Shown: positions 26,173-35,532, counted from the first letter of the stretch. The stretch is DNA of 64,000 bases from Mycobacterium sp. EPa45 (GCF_001021385.1 NZ_CP011773.1:1054001-1118000), one strand, 5' to 3'. The notes: generated by a model not told the origin, from the letters alone. Translations and numbers: made by a program.

Positions 26173-27423
26173 ATGACAGCGCTGCGGACCGGCGACGGAC
26201 TTCCCGATGTGGTGGTCACCGCCGTGTCGTCGACGACCGCCATCGCTGCGGACGCCGAGGAGACCTGGCAGCAGCTTCTCGATGGCGGCAGCGGCATTCG
26301 CCTGCTCGACAAATGGTTCGTCGACCAGTACGAATCGCCGGTACGGATCGGCGGATCGCTGCGCGAGGACTTCGATGAACAGCTCAACCGCGTCGAACGC
26401 CGCCGGCTGTCCTATCTGGGCAAAATGGCCACCGTATTGGGCCGGCGAGTCTGGGAGGCGGCCGGCACACCCGAGGTCGACACGAACCGATTGCTGGTCT
26501 CGATCGGTACTGCCCTGGCCAACACCGAGGAGATCGCCGAGGGTGCCGTCGACTGGCACGCTCGCGGTCTGAAGGCGATGTCGCCACTAGCCGTACAGAT
26601 GCATATGCCCAATGCGCCGGCCGCGGCCGTCGGACTGGAACGCAAGGCCAAGGCGGGTGTCATCGCCCCGATCATGGCCGACGCCTCGGGGGCGGGCGCG
26701 ATCGCGCAGGCGTGGCGGCACATCGTCCTGGGCGAAGCCGACGTCGCGATCTGCGGTGCCGTCGAGACGCGGGTCGAGGCGGTGCCCGTCGGGGCGTTCA
26801 ACGAGCTCGGCATCCTGTCCACCAACAACGACGACCCGGCCGGGGCATGCCGCCCCTTCGACCGGCACCGCGACGGGATGGTGCTCGGCGAGGGTGGAGC
26901 GATGTTGCTCATCGAGACCGAGGGGCACGCCAAGGCCCGTGGCGCGCCGATCCTGGCTCGCCTGATGGGTGCGTCGACGAACTCGGACGCCTACGACGAC
27001 GTCCAACCCGATCCCAGCGGTGAGATCGCGGGTGCCGCCATCACCCACGCGATCGACCTGGCCGGGCTGCAGCCGTCCGACATCGATCTTGTCAACGCGC
27101 ACGCCACCGGGACGACCTTCGGCGATCTCGCCGAGGCTCGCTCTATTCGGCGCGCCTTCGGCGAGCACAGTCCCGCGGTGTACGCACCCAAAGCGGCACT
27201 CGGGCACTCGCTGGGTGCCGCGGGCGCGGTCGAGGCGGTGCTCACCGTGCAGGCGCTGCGCGACGGTGTCGTGCCGGCCACCCGCAACGTGAAGGACCTC
27301 GATCCCGAGATCAACCTCGACGTGGTGGTCGACCGGCCGCGGCGGGCGGACTACCGCTACGCGGTCAGTAACACGATGGGGATGGGCGGCTACAACGTGG
27401 TGCTGGCGTTCGGCGCGGCGTGA
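26173..27423 (+). CDS. KasA/KasB-like beta-ketoacyl-ACP synthase with Asp in place of the catalytic Cys
   Basis: 416 aa, the KasA length, and co-linear with KasA: GVIAPIMADASGAGAIAQAW aligns with KasA [20 protein letters not shown], putting Asp170 (GAC at 26680-26682) where KasA has nucleophile Cys171. His310 (VNAHATGT), Lys340 and His345 (ALGHSLGA) are kept. The protein therefore cannot form the acyl-thioester needed for condensation, but keeps the decarboxylation histidines. It may decarboxylate malonyl-ACP to prime chains, regulate a KAS partner, or act as a scaffold. It stands divergent from the helicase and precedes the mycolate methyltransferases. Confidence 0.85.
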   Translation: MTALRTGDGLPDVVVTAVSSTTAIAADAEETWQQLLDGGSGIRLLDKWFVDQYESPVRIGGSLREDFDEQLNRVERRRLSYLGKMATVLGRRVWEAAGTPEVDTNRLLVSIGTALANTEEIAEGAVDWHARGLKAMSPLAVQMHMPNAPAAAVGLERKAKAGVIAPIMADASGAGAIAQAWRHIVLGEADVAICGAVETRVEAVPVGAFNELGILSTNNDDPAGACRPFDRHRDGMVLGEGGAMLLIETEGHAKARGAPILARLMGASTNSDAYDDVQPDPSGEIAGAAITHAIDLAGLQPSDIDLVNAHATGTTFGDLAEARSIRRAFGEHSPAVYAPKAALGHSLGAAGAVEAVLTVQALRDGVVPATRNVKDLDPEINLDVVVDRPRRADYRYAVSNTMGMGGYNVVLAFGAA

Positions 27424-28308
27424 TCAGCGCTTGACCAAGGTGAACTGCCCGACCTCGGACACTCCTCGGTTGAAGAAGTCCGAGCAGCCGACGAGGTAGC
27501 GCATGTAGCGGTCGTACACCTCGACCGACGTCACCTCGATTGCGCGGTCGCGTGCGGCCTCCAACCGCTCCGACCAGATGTCCAGCGTGCGCACGTAATG
27601 CGGCGTGAGGTACTCCAGCTCAGCCACCGAGAACCCGGCTTTCTCGGAGAACTCGACGACGTCCTCGTCGCATGGCACCGCCCCGCCCGGGAAGATCTCC
27701 TTGGCGATGAAGCGCATGAATTTCAGATCGGACATCACGATCGGGATGCCGAGCTCCGGCCAGCGCTTCAGCGGATGACCCATGATCGTCTGCAACACCA
27801 TTCGTCCGTCGTCAGGCATCACCCGGTAGCAGGTGTCGAAGAACGCGGCATAGCGATCCTTGGGAAACGCTTCGAACGCCTCGATGCTGACGATCCGATC
27901 GACCGGCTCGTCGAACTCTTCCCAGCCGCGTAGCTGGATTTGCCGAGATCGCTTGGTGTCGACCGCGTCCAGCACCTCTTGCCCCAATGCGCGCTGGTTA
28001 CGACTCAAGGTCAAGCCGAGAGTGTTTACGTCAAATCTTTGCGCAGCGCGCTTCATCACCGAACCCCAGCCGCAGCCGACGTCGAGCAACGTCATCCCGG
28101 GCATCAGGTCCAACTTGTTCAGCGCCAGATCGATTTTCGCGAGCTGCGCCTCTTCGAGCGAGGAGTCCTCGCGCTCGAAGTAGGCGCAGCTGTAGGTGCG
28201 CGACGGATCCTGGAACAGCGCAAAGAACTCGTTCGACAGATCGTAGTGCGCTTGGACATCTTCGTAGGCCGGGCGCAGCTGCGTTGAGCCCGAACCACTT
28301 TCCGCCAT
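27424..28308 (-). CDS. Mycolic acid methyltransferase (cyclopropane/UmaA-like), copy 1
   Basis: 294 aa from the ATG at 28308. The mycolate SAM-dependent methyltransferase signatures are AHYDLSNEFFALFQDPSRTY, CAYFERED, LLDVGCGWGSVMKRAAQRF (SAM motif I) and VDRIVSIEAFEAFPKDRYAA. It resembles UmaA and MmaA proteins, which modify the meromycolate chain of mycolic acids by adding methyl or cyclopropane groups. It converges on the KAS-like gene with no gap between the stops. The paralogue follows upstream after 62 bases. Confidence 0.88.
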   Translation of the reverse strand: MAESGSGSTQLRPAYEDVQAHYDLSNEFFALFQDPSRTYSCAYFEREDSSLEEAQLAKIDLALNKLDLMPGMTLLDVGCGWGSVMKRAAQRFDVNTLGLTLSRNQRALGQEVLDAVDTKRSRQIQLRGWEEFDEPVDRIVSIEAFEAFPKDRYAAFFDTCYRVMPDDGRMVLQTIMGHPLKRWPELGIPIVMSDLKFMRFIAKEIFPGGAVPCDEDVVEFSEKAGFSVAELEYLTPHYVRTLDIWSERLEAARDRAIEVTSVEVYDRYMRYLVGCSDFFNRGVSEVGQFTLVKR

Positions 28309-28370
28309 CGTCGGCCGACCCCCTCTTCTTGAGATGTGCACGCCGTAACGACGCCGACTATGAAAAGAGG

Positions 28371-29300
28371 CTAGCTGATTGCCTTTTCACACGTGAACTG
28401 ACATACGTCGGTATAGCCGTTGCGGAAGAGATCAGCACATCCAGTCAAGTACTTGTCAAAGCGCTCGTAGATCTCCTCGGACGTGATCGCGATCGCCTCG
28501 TCCTTCTTGGCCTGCAGGTTGGCCGCCCAGGTGTCGAGCGTGCGGGCGTAGTGCGGCTGCAGGTGCTGCTCGCGGGTGACGTTGTAGCCGACGTCCACCG
28601 CGTGCTTGCGGACCATCGACGCCAGCGGCAGCCGGCCGCCGGGATAGATCTCGTCCATGATGAATTTGATGAAGCGCACCCGCGACATCGTCAGCGGAAG
28701 ACCCTTGGCTTTGATCTCCTCGTCCTCCGGAATGATGATCGTGTGTAGCAGCATCACGCCGTCGTCGGGCAGCCAGCTGAAGGTCTTCTTGAAGTAGTCG
28801 TCGTACTTGTTGAAGCCGAAGTGCTCGAACGCGCCGATCGACACGATCCGGTCGACCTTGCCGTCGAATTCCTCCCACGGCTGCAGCCGGACCTCCATGC
28901 TGCGGTCGGTGTCGATGTTCGGGAACCGGTTCTGCTCGATGTGCTGCTTCTGGTTCTCCGACAGCGTGAGTCCGATGACGTTCACGTCGTACTTCTCCAC
29001 GGCGCGCTGGATCGTGGAGCCCCAGCCGCAGCCGATGTCCAGCAGCGTCATGCCGGGCTGCAGGCCGAGCTTGCCCAGCGAGAGATCGACCTTGGCCATC
29101 TGCGCTTCTTCGAGCGTCATGTCGTCGCGCTCGAAGTAGGCGCAGCTATAGGTCTGGGTGGGGTCTTGCCAGAGCTTGAAGAAGTCGTTGGAGATGTCGT
29201 AGTGGAACTGGACTTCCTTCTTGTCCGAACCGCGGGTTTGCGACGCCGACTTCGACAGCCACTGGGACGAGGGAGGCGATGTACGGGATGCGTCAGTCAC
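28371..29300 (-). CDS. Mycolic acid methyltransferase (CmaA2/PcaA-like), copy 2
   Basis: 309 aa with a 28-residue hydrophilic N-terminus. Family motifs are [60 protein letters not shown] and [20 protein letters not shown]. The C-terminus [13 protein letters not shown] resembles PcaA and CmaA2. The reaction is a SAM-dependent methyl transfer to a double bond of mycolate precursors. With copy 1 it forms a tandem pair. These do not match M. tuberculosis MmaA1-4 one to one, so no symbol is given. Confidence 0.88.
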   Translation of the reverse strand: MTDASRTSPPSSQWLSKSASQTRGSDKKEVQFHYDISNDFFKLWQDPTQTYSCAYFERDDMTLEEAQMAKVDLSLGKLGLQPGMTLLDIGCGWGSTIQRAVEKYDVNVIGLTLSENQKQHIEQNRFPNIDTDRSMEVRLQPWEEFDGKVDRIVSIGAFEHFGFNKYDDYFKKTFSWLPDDGVMLLHTIIIPEDEEIKAKGLPLTMSRVRFIKFIMDEIYPGGRLPLASMVRKHAVDVGYNVTREQHLQPHYARTLDTWAANLQAKKDEAIAITSEEIYERFDKYLTGCADLFRNGYTDVCQFTCEKAIS

Positions 29301-29402
29301 AGATTTCCGTCCTCAAGGCAGGGGGGTATCGATTCGACCCGATGGTGTACCCACTCAGCTTGATCCCAATCCCCGACGGTCGGGGAGATTTCGGCGGCTA
29401 CG

Positions 29403-29963
29403 GTGAGAACCGTGTCCGACGCCGACCGGGTCCGCTGGGACGGCAAGTATGCGGGCCGGATCGCGGGTTCGCCGCAACTGCCCGCGGTGTTCGCGCCGTA
29501 CGCGGATTTGATCCCGACGACGGGTCTGGCGCTGGAACTGGCCTGCGGGTTCGGGGCGGCATCGGTATGGCTGGCCGAGCGCGGCCTGACCGTGTGGGGT
29601 GTTGACGTGTCGGCCGTCGCGATCGGGCAGGCGCAGGACCTGGCCGCGCGTCGCGGAGTCGCCGAGCGGTGCCGGTTCTGGGTAGCTGACCTGGATGACG
29701 GGCTGCCGCCGGGTCCGCCGGCCGCGGTGATTCTCTGTCATCGATTCCGCGATCCCGCCGTGTATCCGTCGATCATCGACAGACTGGCGCCCGACGGCGT
29801 GCTGGCGATCAGTGTGCTCAGCGAGGTCGGCGCCGAGCCGGGACCGTTTCGCGCCCGCGCCGGCGAGCTCGAGAACGCCTTCGCCGATCTGCAAACGTTG
29901 GGTGCGGGTGAACGCGACGGCGCGGCCTGGCTGATTGCGCGGAAGGCAGGGGAGCGGCCATGA
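29403..29963 (+). CDS. Class I SAM-dependent methyltransferase
   Basis: 186 aa, GTG start at 29403 (an in-frame GTG at 29412 is also possible). SAM-binding motif I reads ALELACGFGAASVWLAERGL, followed by VWGVDVSAVAIGQAQDLAA and LDDGLPPGPPAAVILCHRFR. The small size and fold resemble TehB-type or thiol/tellurite methyltransferases. Substrate unknown. It is divergent from the mycolate methyltransferase and convergent with the NYN gene. Confidence 0.75.
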   Translation: MRTVSDADRVRWDGKYAGRIAGSPQLPAVFAPYADLIPTTGLALELACGFGAASVWLAERGLTVWGVDVSAVAIGQAQDLAARRGVAERCRFWVADLDDGLPPGPPAAVILCHRFRDPAVYPSIIDRLAPDGVLAISVLSEVGAEPGPFRARAGELENAFADLQTLGAGERDGAAWLIARKAGERP

Positions 29964-29978
29964 GCGGACCGTCGGCGG

Positions 29979-30830
29979 TCAGCGCAGCTTGACCATCCGG
30001 GTCGTAGAGCTCTCATCGAGCTCGACGACATCGGTGCGTGATCGCAGGAAGTCGCTGAACGACTTGAAACCCAACGACTTCTCCGAGAACGACGGGTCCA
30101 TCCGCTTCATCTGTGCTTTGACCGCCGAGTTGTGCAGCCAGTCCGCGTCGTCCTTGTCCAGGCCGATCTGCAACGCCCGCTGCAGCAGCGCGGTGGCCAC
30201 GGTCTGCGGGTCGGGCGGCTCCTTGTCGGCGGACTTCGTGCGCTTGGTCCGCTTCGGCGCATCGTCGCTCGCGGCCGGTTCGAATACCGGGACCCCGGGC
30301 AGCGAGTCGTAGATGACGAAGTCGTCGCAGGCCGCCGCCAGCGCGCGGCTCGACGAACCCGCCACGCCGATGCCGACAACGTAGCGGCCCAGCCGCTTGC
30401 AGCGCTGCGCGAGCGGGATGTAGTCGGAGTCGCCGGCCACGATCACGACGTGGGTGAGGTCGGGTAAGCGGAACATGTCCTCGACGGCGTCAACGGCCAG
30501 TCGGATGTCAGCGGCGTTCTTGCCGTAGGCCGCGGCGGGGAACAGCTGCACCAGATCCACGGCACGGCCCACCAGCTGCTGCTGGTACTCGGCGTTGACG
30601 TCGGCAGACCAGTCGGCATACGCCCGCGTCAATACCACCGTCCCGAACGACGACGAGAAATCCAAGATCGCGCCCACATCCACGCGTGCCCGGGCCAGCT
30701 TGGCGGGCTCCAGGCCCTTGGCCTTATCGCGTTGAAAAGAGTTGCGGCCGTTGACCTGGTCGTAGCGGGAGATCACGATGTTGTCGAAGTCGAGGTACAC
30801 CGCAACGCGTGCAGCACCGGGTTCGGTCAT
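29979..30830 (-). CDS. NYN domain RNase with C-terminal OST-HTH/LOTUS-like domain
   Basis: 283 aa from the ATG at 30830. The N-terminal half is a NYN (PIN-like) nuclease: VAVYLDFDNIVIS carries the first Asp pair, then DIRLAVDAVEDM and VVIVAGDSDYIPLAQRCKRL with the second acidic cluster. The last 75 residues (LLQRALQIGLDKDDADWLHN, then LGFKSFSDFLRSRTDVVEL) have the pattern of the LOTUS/OST-HTH domain that pairs with NYN in RNA-binding nucleases. The enzyme probably cleaves or processes RNA. It stands convergent with a methyltransferase and divergent from an L,D-transpeptidase. Confidence 0.8.
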   Translation of the reverse strand: MTEPGAARVAVYLDFDNIVISRYDQVNGRNSFQRDKAKGLEPAKLARARVDVGAILDFSSSFGTVVLTRAYADWSADVNAEYQQQLVGRAVDLVQLFPAAAYGKNAADIRLAVDAVEDMFRLPDLTHVVIVAGDSDYIPLAQRCKRLGRYVVGIGVAGSSSRALAAACDDFVIYDSLPGVPVFEPAASDDAPKRTKRTKSADKEPPDPQTVATALLQRALQIGLDKDDADWLHNSAVKAQMKRMDPSFSEKSLGFKSFSDFLRSRTDVVELDESSTTRMVKLR

Positions 30831-30978
30831 GTGCTCAAGTCTTGTCCATGTTGTAACGCGGCACGCGCATTTGCTCGAACGCGAGGCGCTCCCGAAACGT
30901 CTATGCTTCAGGAGCCCCGCAGATCTGGGTATCCCGCCAACAGTGGCCAATCTCGTAAATTCGCATGGAGCAAACAAG

Positions 30979-32235
30979 TTGACCTTGAGTCGTCGTGCGC
31001 GCGGAGCCTGCCTCGGCGTGGTTCTGGCGGTGCTGGCCGTCCTCGGTGGAGTCGTCGTCTCCTCCGCGCCGCGCTGCCCCGAGCACTGCCGAACCGAGGC
31101 GGCCGCCCGCAACCCGCAGCCGGCGCCGTCGAAGGATCCGGCCGCCGTCTCCCTCACCCCCGTAGACGGCGCGACCGACGTCGACCCGCTCGGTGGCATC
31201 AACGTGGTGGCCAAGACCGGTGTGCTGACCCACGTCACGATGGTCAACGACGCCGACAAACCGGTCCCGGGCGTCGTTACTCCGGACTTCAAGACCTGGA
31301 AGCCGACCGTGCCGCTGGGCTACGGGCGCTCCTACACCCTCACAGTTGACGCCCGAGGCCCCGGCGGCGTGCCGTCGACGATGTCGTCGACCTTCCAGAC
31401 GTTGGTGCCCAGCGACCAGACCCAGGTGTCGTTCACCGCGGCCGGCTGGCAGCCGATCGATGGTGCCCGGTTGGGGATCGGCACCGTCGTCGTCGCGCAC
31501 TTCGGCGAGCCGATCAGCGACCGCACCGCCGCCGAGCGGCACCTGTCGGTCACCACCAACCCGCCGGTGCGCGGATCCTGGTATTGGATGGACGACCAGA
31601 CCGCCCACTGGCGTCCCGAAAAGTACTATGCGCCAGGCACTTCGGTGACGGTACGCGCCAACGTCTACGGGGTGCCGCTCGGCGACGGCCTCTACGGCGC
31701 GCAGGACTCCGCCGCGACGTTCACCATCGGCGATGCGCACGTCTCGGTCGCCGACGACACCACCAAGCAGGTCAGCGTGTTCGACAACGGCAAGCTGATT
31801 CGCACCATGCCGACCTCGATGGGCAGGGGCGGGAGCGAAACGATCGGCGGCCAGACGCTGACGTTCTGGACGCCGCCCGGCGTCTACACCGTGATGGACA
31901 AGGCCAACCCGGTGATCATGGATTCCTCCACCTACGGTCTCCCCATCAACTCACGACTGGGTTACCGCGAGACCATCCCGTACGCCACACGGATCAGTCC
32001 GGACGGGATCTACCTGCACCAGCTGAACGCGACGGTCTGGGCGCAGGGCAACACCGACACCTCACACGGCTGCCTGAACCTCAGCGGTGATAACGCCGCC
32101 TGGTTCTACGACTTCTCGGTGCCCGGGGACGTCGTCGAGGTCAAGAACACCGGCGGCCCGCCCCTGCAACTGACTCAGAACGGCGACTGGACACTGCCGT
32201 GGAGCGAGTGGCTCAAAGGCAGTGCGCTGCACTGA
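30979..32235 (+). CDS. L,D-transpeptidase with Ig-like domains, copy 1
   Basis: 418 aa from a TTG at 30979, supported by GGAG at an eight-base spacing. A hydrophobic signal sequence (ACLGVVLAVLAVLGGVVVSS) is followed by two Ig-like domains and the YkuD catalytic domain with YLHQLN and SHGCLNLSG carrying the active Cys. It makes 3-3 cross-links in peptidoglycan in the periplasm, and the domain order matches LdtMt2-type proteins. About 60% of its sequence is shared in pattern with copy 2 at 33581. Its stop lies one base from the end of the convergent PE-PPE-domain gene. Confidence 0.9.
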   Translation: MTLSRRARGACLGVVLAVLAVLGGVVVSSAPRCPEHCRTEAAARNPQPAPSKDPAAVSLTPVDGATDVDPLGGINVVAKTGVLTHVTMVNDADKPVPGVVTPDFKTWKPTVPLGYGRSYTLTVDARGPGGVPSTMSSTFQTLVPSDQTQVSFTAAGWQPIDGARLGIGTVVVAHFGEPISDRTAAERHLSVTTNPPVRGSWYWMDDQTAHWRPEKYYAPGTSVTVRANVYGVPLGDGLYGAQDSAATFTIGDAHVSVADDTTKQVSVFDNGKLIRTMPTSMGRGGSETIGGQTLTFWTPPGVYTVMDKANPVIMDSSTYGLPINSRLGYRETIPYATRISPDGIYLHQLNATVWAQGNTDTSHGCLNLSGDNAAWFYDFSVPGDVVEVKNTGGPPLQLTQNGDWTLPWSEWLKGSALH

Positions 32236-32236
32236 G

Positions 32237-33376
32237 TTATCGCTTGGAGTGCCCGGTGCCGGTCGACCCGGCGGCCTTCTTGACGGTTGCGTGCTTCTTG
32301 GTGGTTGCGTGCTTGTTGGTGGCCGGGGCCGCTTTGGGACGGGACTTGAGGTCGGCGATGGCCGCCGCGATTCCCTGTTCGATGGCAGCGGGTAGCCGTT
32401 CGGCCGCGGTCAGCAGCACCTTCGGTGGGGCAAAGAGCCGCATCGGCGTATAGACATCCGGCGCGCTGAGCGGGTCGTTGTTCGGATATCCGGCGTCGAT
32501 GATCACTTTCAGTGCAGGCTCGACGAGGTCGGCGAAGATCTGGCCGCCCTTGCCGCCGAAGTCGCGGAACGGGCGCAGGATGGCCAGCCCGTTCGACTTG
32601 TAGGTCACGTAGACGGTGGTGTTGTCGGCCGACAGTGGGGCGAAGCTGACGGCGCCGTCGGTGTCGACGACGTAATGGCCCGGCGCGGCACCGAAATTCA
32701 CTGACCCGTCGGGATTGAGCAGCGCATCGGGCAGGACGACGGAGTCTTGCCTGCGGTAGCGGTAGGCGTACTCGGTGATCGAGTTCAGCAGCGCCAGCGG
32801 GTTGGTGATGTAGAGGGGGACATCGGAGTTCCAGGCGTACTCGTAGCCGATGTCGATGATGTCGGCCCCGGTGGTCGTCGGCGTCGGGCACGGGTTCACC
32901 CCCACCGCGGCGAAGAACGGCAGCCGGGTGGCGTACCCGCCGTTGGGGCGGTCGATGTTGTTGTCCAGCAGCCACTGGGTGCGATACAGCGTCGGGTCGG
33001 CGTCGCGGACATAGGAGCTGATGAGTGCGCTGGCGTTGCCGGCGCCACGACCGGACGTCAGAACGACGTTCGGTTCGGGGTTGCTCTTGAGGGCGTCGTC
33101 GATGGCATCGACCTGGATCTGATCGCGCAGTAGATGAAATGTCGCGACCACGGTCGGCCCGTAGGTGGCGTTCCAATCGACGCCGTAGAAGTCGTCGATG
33201 CCCGTAGCGTCCGGGTTGGTGGCGGTGCCGGGTGTCACGACCGCCGAGAGCTCGATCCTCGAGGTCACGGCGCGCCGTGAAGCCACCGGGCCGGGCGTTG
33301 GGGCCGACACGCCGACGGCCACCACCACAGTCGCGGCGATCAGGCTGTGGCTTGCGCGGCGCATGCGCTTGCTCAT
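32237..33376 (-). CDS. Secreted PE-PPE-domain protein with degenerate serine site
   Basis: 379 aa. A signal peptide (SLIAATVVVAVGVSAPTPG) replaces the usual PE or PPE module. The PE-PPE (alpha/beta hydrolase) region is recognised by YGVDWNATYGP, NVVLTSGRGAGNASALISSY and NPLALLNSITEYAYRYRR. Where active relatives have GFSQGA around the Ser nucleophile, this protein reads SGRGAGN, so the Ser is replaced by Gly. The C-terminal tail is Lys/Thr/His-rich. It is probably exported and non-hydrolytic, or uses another residue. It lies between two L,D-transpeptidases in the opposite orientation. Confidence 0.72.
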   Translation of the reverse strand: MSKRMRRASHSLIAATVVVAVGVSAPTPGPVASRRAVTSRIELSAVVTPGTATNPDATGIDDFYGVDWNATYGPTVVATFHLLRDQIQVDAIDDALKSNPEPNVVLTSGRGAGNASALISSYVRDADPTLYRTQWLLDNNIDRPNGGYATRLPFFAAVGVNPCPTPTTTGADIIDIGYEYAWNSDVPLYITNPLALLNSITEYAYRYRRQDSVVLPDALLNPDGSVNFGAAPGHYVVDTDGAVSFAPLSADNTTVYVTYKSNGLAILRPFRDFGGKGGQIFADLVEPALKVIIDAGYPNNDPLSAPDVYTPMRLFAPPKVLLTAAERLPAAIEQGIAAAIADLKSRPKAAPATNKHATTKKHATVKKAAGSTGTGHSKR

Positions 33377-33580
33377 CTGAAAATCCCCCGATCTTCTTGG
33401 TCCACATTAGCCGCGTCGGGGGCCGGAAAAGTTAGATTTCGCTCATGATTGGATGTTTGCTGCAGGTGGGCCCAACAGCGTGCTTCGCCAGGTGACATCA
33501 GGGGCCGGTGGACGTCTATGATTCAGGCGTCAATGGTGACGCCGGCAACTCATCGTCGACCTGTTCTGGAGTGATTTTCG

Positions 33581-34849
33581 GTGGACTTTTCCCGTCGTGC
33601 ACGCACGATCGGCCTCGTGGTGGGGGTGTTACTCCTCAGCGTCCTGGTGAGTGACGTCGCCGGGCTGCCGGGCTGCCAGGGCGTTTGCAAGACCGCCACC
33701 GCGACCGCCCAGGTGCAGTTGCCGCCCGCACCGCCGAGGCCACCGTTGCTCGGCATCACACCGGCCAACGGCTCGACCGACCTCAGTCCGCTGAGCCGGG
33801 TCTCCGCCCAGGTGGTGGGGGGCAGACTGACCAACGTCTCGCTGGTCGACGACTACGGCAACACGCTGCCGGGCACGCTGTCGCCGGACCGCGCGTCGTG
33901 GCAGCCGGCCCAGCCGCTCAAGTACGGGCGCACCTACACGATGAAGGTGGACAGCCAGGGGGCGAGCGGTGTGCCGCTGGCGCGGACGACGAAGTTCTCG
34001 ACCGCCTCGCCCGATTACCTCACCCACGTGTATCTCGAGACGCCCGGTGGGCTGCCGATCCACGAGGAGACGCGCTACGGAATCGGCACGATCATCGCCG
34101 CGCGCTTCGATGAAGACATCGCCGACAAGGCCGCCGCGGAACGCAACCTGGTGGTGACGACCAACCCGCCCGTGCAGGGATCGTGGTACTGGGTGGACGA
34201 CAGGACCGCCCATTGGCGGCCGGCCAAGTACTACGCGCCGGGAACGACGGTGTCCGTGGCCGCCAACATCTTCGGCGTGCGCGTCGGCGACGGGATGTAC
34301 GGCGACGAAAATGAGAAGGCCACCTTCACAATTGGTGACGCGCACGTCTCCATCGCCGACGACACCACCAAGACGGTCAGCGTGTTCGACAACGGTAAGC
34401 TGGTCCGGGCGATGCCCACGTCGATGGGCCAAGGTGGTTACCAAACCATTGCGGGACGGACGTTTTCGTTCTGGACGCCACCCGGGGTGTACACCGTGAT
34501 CGACAAGGCGGAGTCGGTGACCATGGACTCGTCGACCTACGGTCTTCCGGTGGCTTCGTCGATGGGCTACAAGGTGAAGATCCCGTACGCCACGCGGATC
34601 AGCACCGACGGCATCTACCTGCACCAGCTCAACGAAACCACGTGGGCGCAAGGCAACACCAACGTCTCGCACGGCTGCCTGAACCTCAACGGAGCGAACG
34701 CGTCGTGGTTCTTCAACTTCTCCCAGCCCGGTGATGTGGTGGAGGTCAAGAACACCGGCGGTCCCAAGCTGGAGATCTGGCAGAACGGCGACTGGTCACT
34801 GCCCTGGGGTGAGTGGCTGAAGGGCAGCGCACTGACGCCAAAGCCGTAG
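33581..34849 (+). CDS. L,D-transpeptidase with Ig-like domains, copy 2
   Basis: 422 aa, GTG start at 33581. It has the same order as copy 1: an N-terminal hydrophobic segment (TIGLVVGVLLLSVLVSDVAG), Ig-like domains (LLGITPANGSTDLSPLSRVS), and a YkuD domain with YLHQLNETTWAQGNTNVSHG followed by Cys-Leu-Asn, the active site. The shared C-terminal block WSLPWGEWLKGSAL closes both. The pair flanks a PE-PPE-domain gene, implying duplication or insertion at this place. It cross-links peptidoglycan outside the membrane. Confidence 0.9.
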   Translation: MDFSRRARTIGLVVGVLLLSVLVSDVAGLPGCQGVCKTATATAQVQLPPAPPRPPLLGITPANGSTDLSPLSRVSAQVVGGRLTNVSLVDDYGNTLPGTLSPDRASWQPAQPLKYGRTYTMKVDSQGASGVPLARTTKFSTASPDYLTHVYLETPGGLPIHEETRYGIGTIIAARFDEDIADKAAAERNLVVTTNPPVQGSWYWVDDRTAHWRPAKYYAPGTTVSVAANIFGVRVGDGMYGDENEKATFTIGDAHVSIADDTTKTVSVFDNGKLVRAMPTSMGQGGYQTIAGRTFSFWTPPGVYTVIDKAESVTMDSSTYGLPVASSMGYKVKIPYATRISTDGIYLHQLNETTWAQGNTNVSHGCLNLNGANASWFFNFSQPGDVVEVKNTGGPKLEIWQNGDWSLPWGEWLKGSALTPKP

Positions 34850-34854
34850 GCAGC

Positions 34855-35532
34855 TCAGGGCCTCGTGCTGGTGCTTCGGCCTGAGCGGGCGGTAGCGCCG
34901 CGCTTTGTGCTGCCGGGTGTGGACGTATCGTTGGCGGCCCGATGCTGGGACGATGCCCGCTTGGTGTTGATGCGTGCGCTGCCGGTCAAGCCTCGATTGT
35001 GGTCTCGACGGGACGACGCAGCCATTCTGGGCGGGCTCGGCGCCAGCTTGGTTCGCGCTGCTGCAGCTGATATGGGTTGTGGGACAAGGTTTCTGATTGC
35101 GTCCTGAATCAGGTCGACGGGGGCCATCGCCCAGGCCGAGACGCCGAATTCGAGTGCCGCGAGGGGGTCGACGCCGACGCCGCAGGCGCTGATGCAGGAG
35201 ATCGCAACCTCCGCAAAGTAGAAGAGCGCAACCGTCGCCGGCAGGGTGATCGGGAAGGCTGCATACCAAACCGGCGCCAGCGCGATCAGCAGCGCAGCCC
35301 TGGTCAGATTGTCGACATTCGGCCCGGACGCGTTGGCCTGCGGGGTGGCGGAAGCGGTGCGGTTCGGTGACGTGGTCGCTGTTGTGAAGTGCTCCACTGC
35401 GGTCAGTGCAACCGCATGCGTCTGCACCTCGATCGCCGGTGCCTGCCGTGGGTCAGCGAGACTTGTTGTGTCCGTGGCAGTTACGAGAACGGCGGCAAGA
35501 ACTGCGGCGGCTGTGGCGGCGGTGAGCCTCAA
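34855..35532 (-). CDS. Secreted hypothetical protein, tandem paralogue 2
   Basis: 225 aa from a TTG at 35532; the TTGA overlap with the upstream stop and AGAGGA in front support this start. A signal sequence (LTAATAAAVLAAVLVTATDT) is followed by a polar linker (RTASATPQAN) and a conserved hydrophobic core LIALAPVWYAAFPITLPATV shared with paralogue 1. A Ser/Thr/Arg-rich basic tail ends the chain. It is probably exported and disordered at the C-terminus. No known family is recognised. It converges with the L,D-transpeptidase with six bases between the stops. Confidence 0.6.
   Translation of the reverse strand: MRLTAATAAAVLAAVLVTATDTTSLADPRQAPAIEVQTHAVALTAVEHFTTATTSPNRTASATPQANASGPNVDNLTRAALLIALAPVWYAAFPITLPATVALFYFAEVAISCISACGVGVDPLAALEFGVSAWAMAPVDLIQDAIRNLVPQPISAAAARTKLAPSPPRMAASSRRDHNRGLTGSARINTKRASSQHRAANDTSTPGSTKRGATARSGRSTSTRP

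Noticed and set aside
32175..33407. 410-codon frame in another phase of the PE-PPE-domain gene
   Set aside because: Arg/Gln-rich out-of-phase reading of a gene with a proper signal peptide and domain match.
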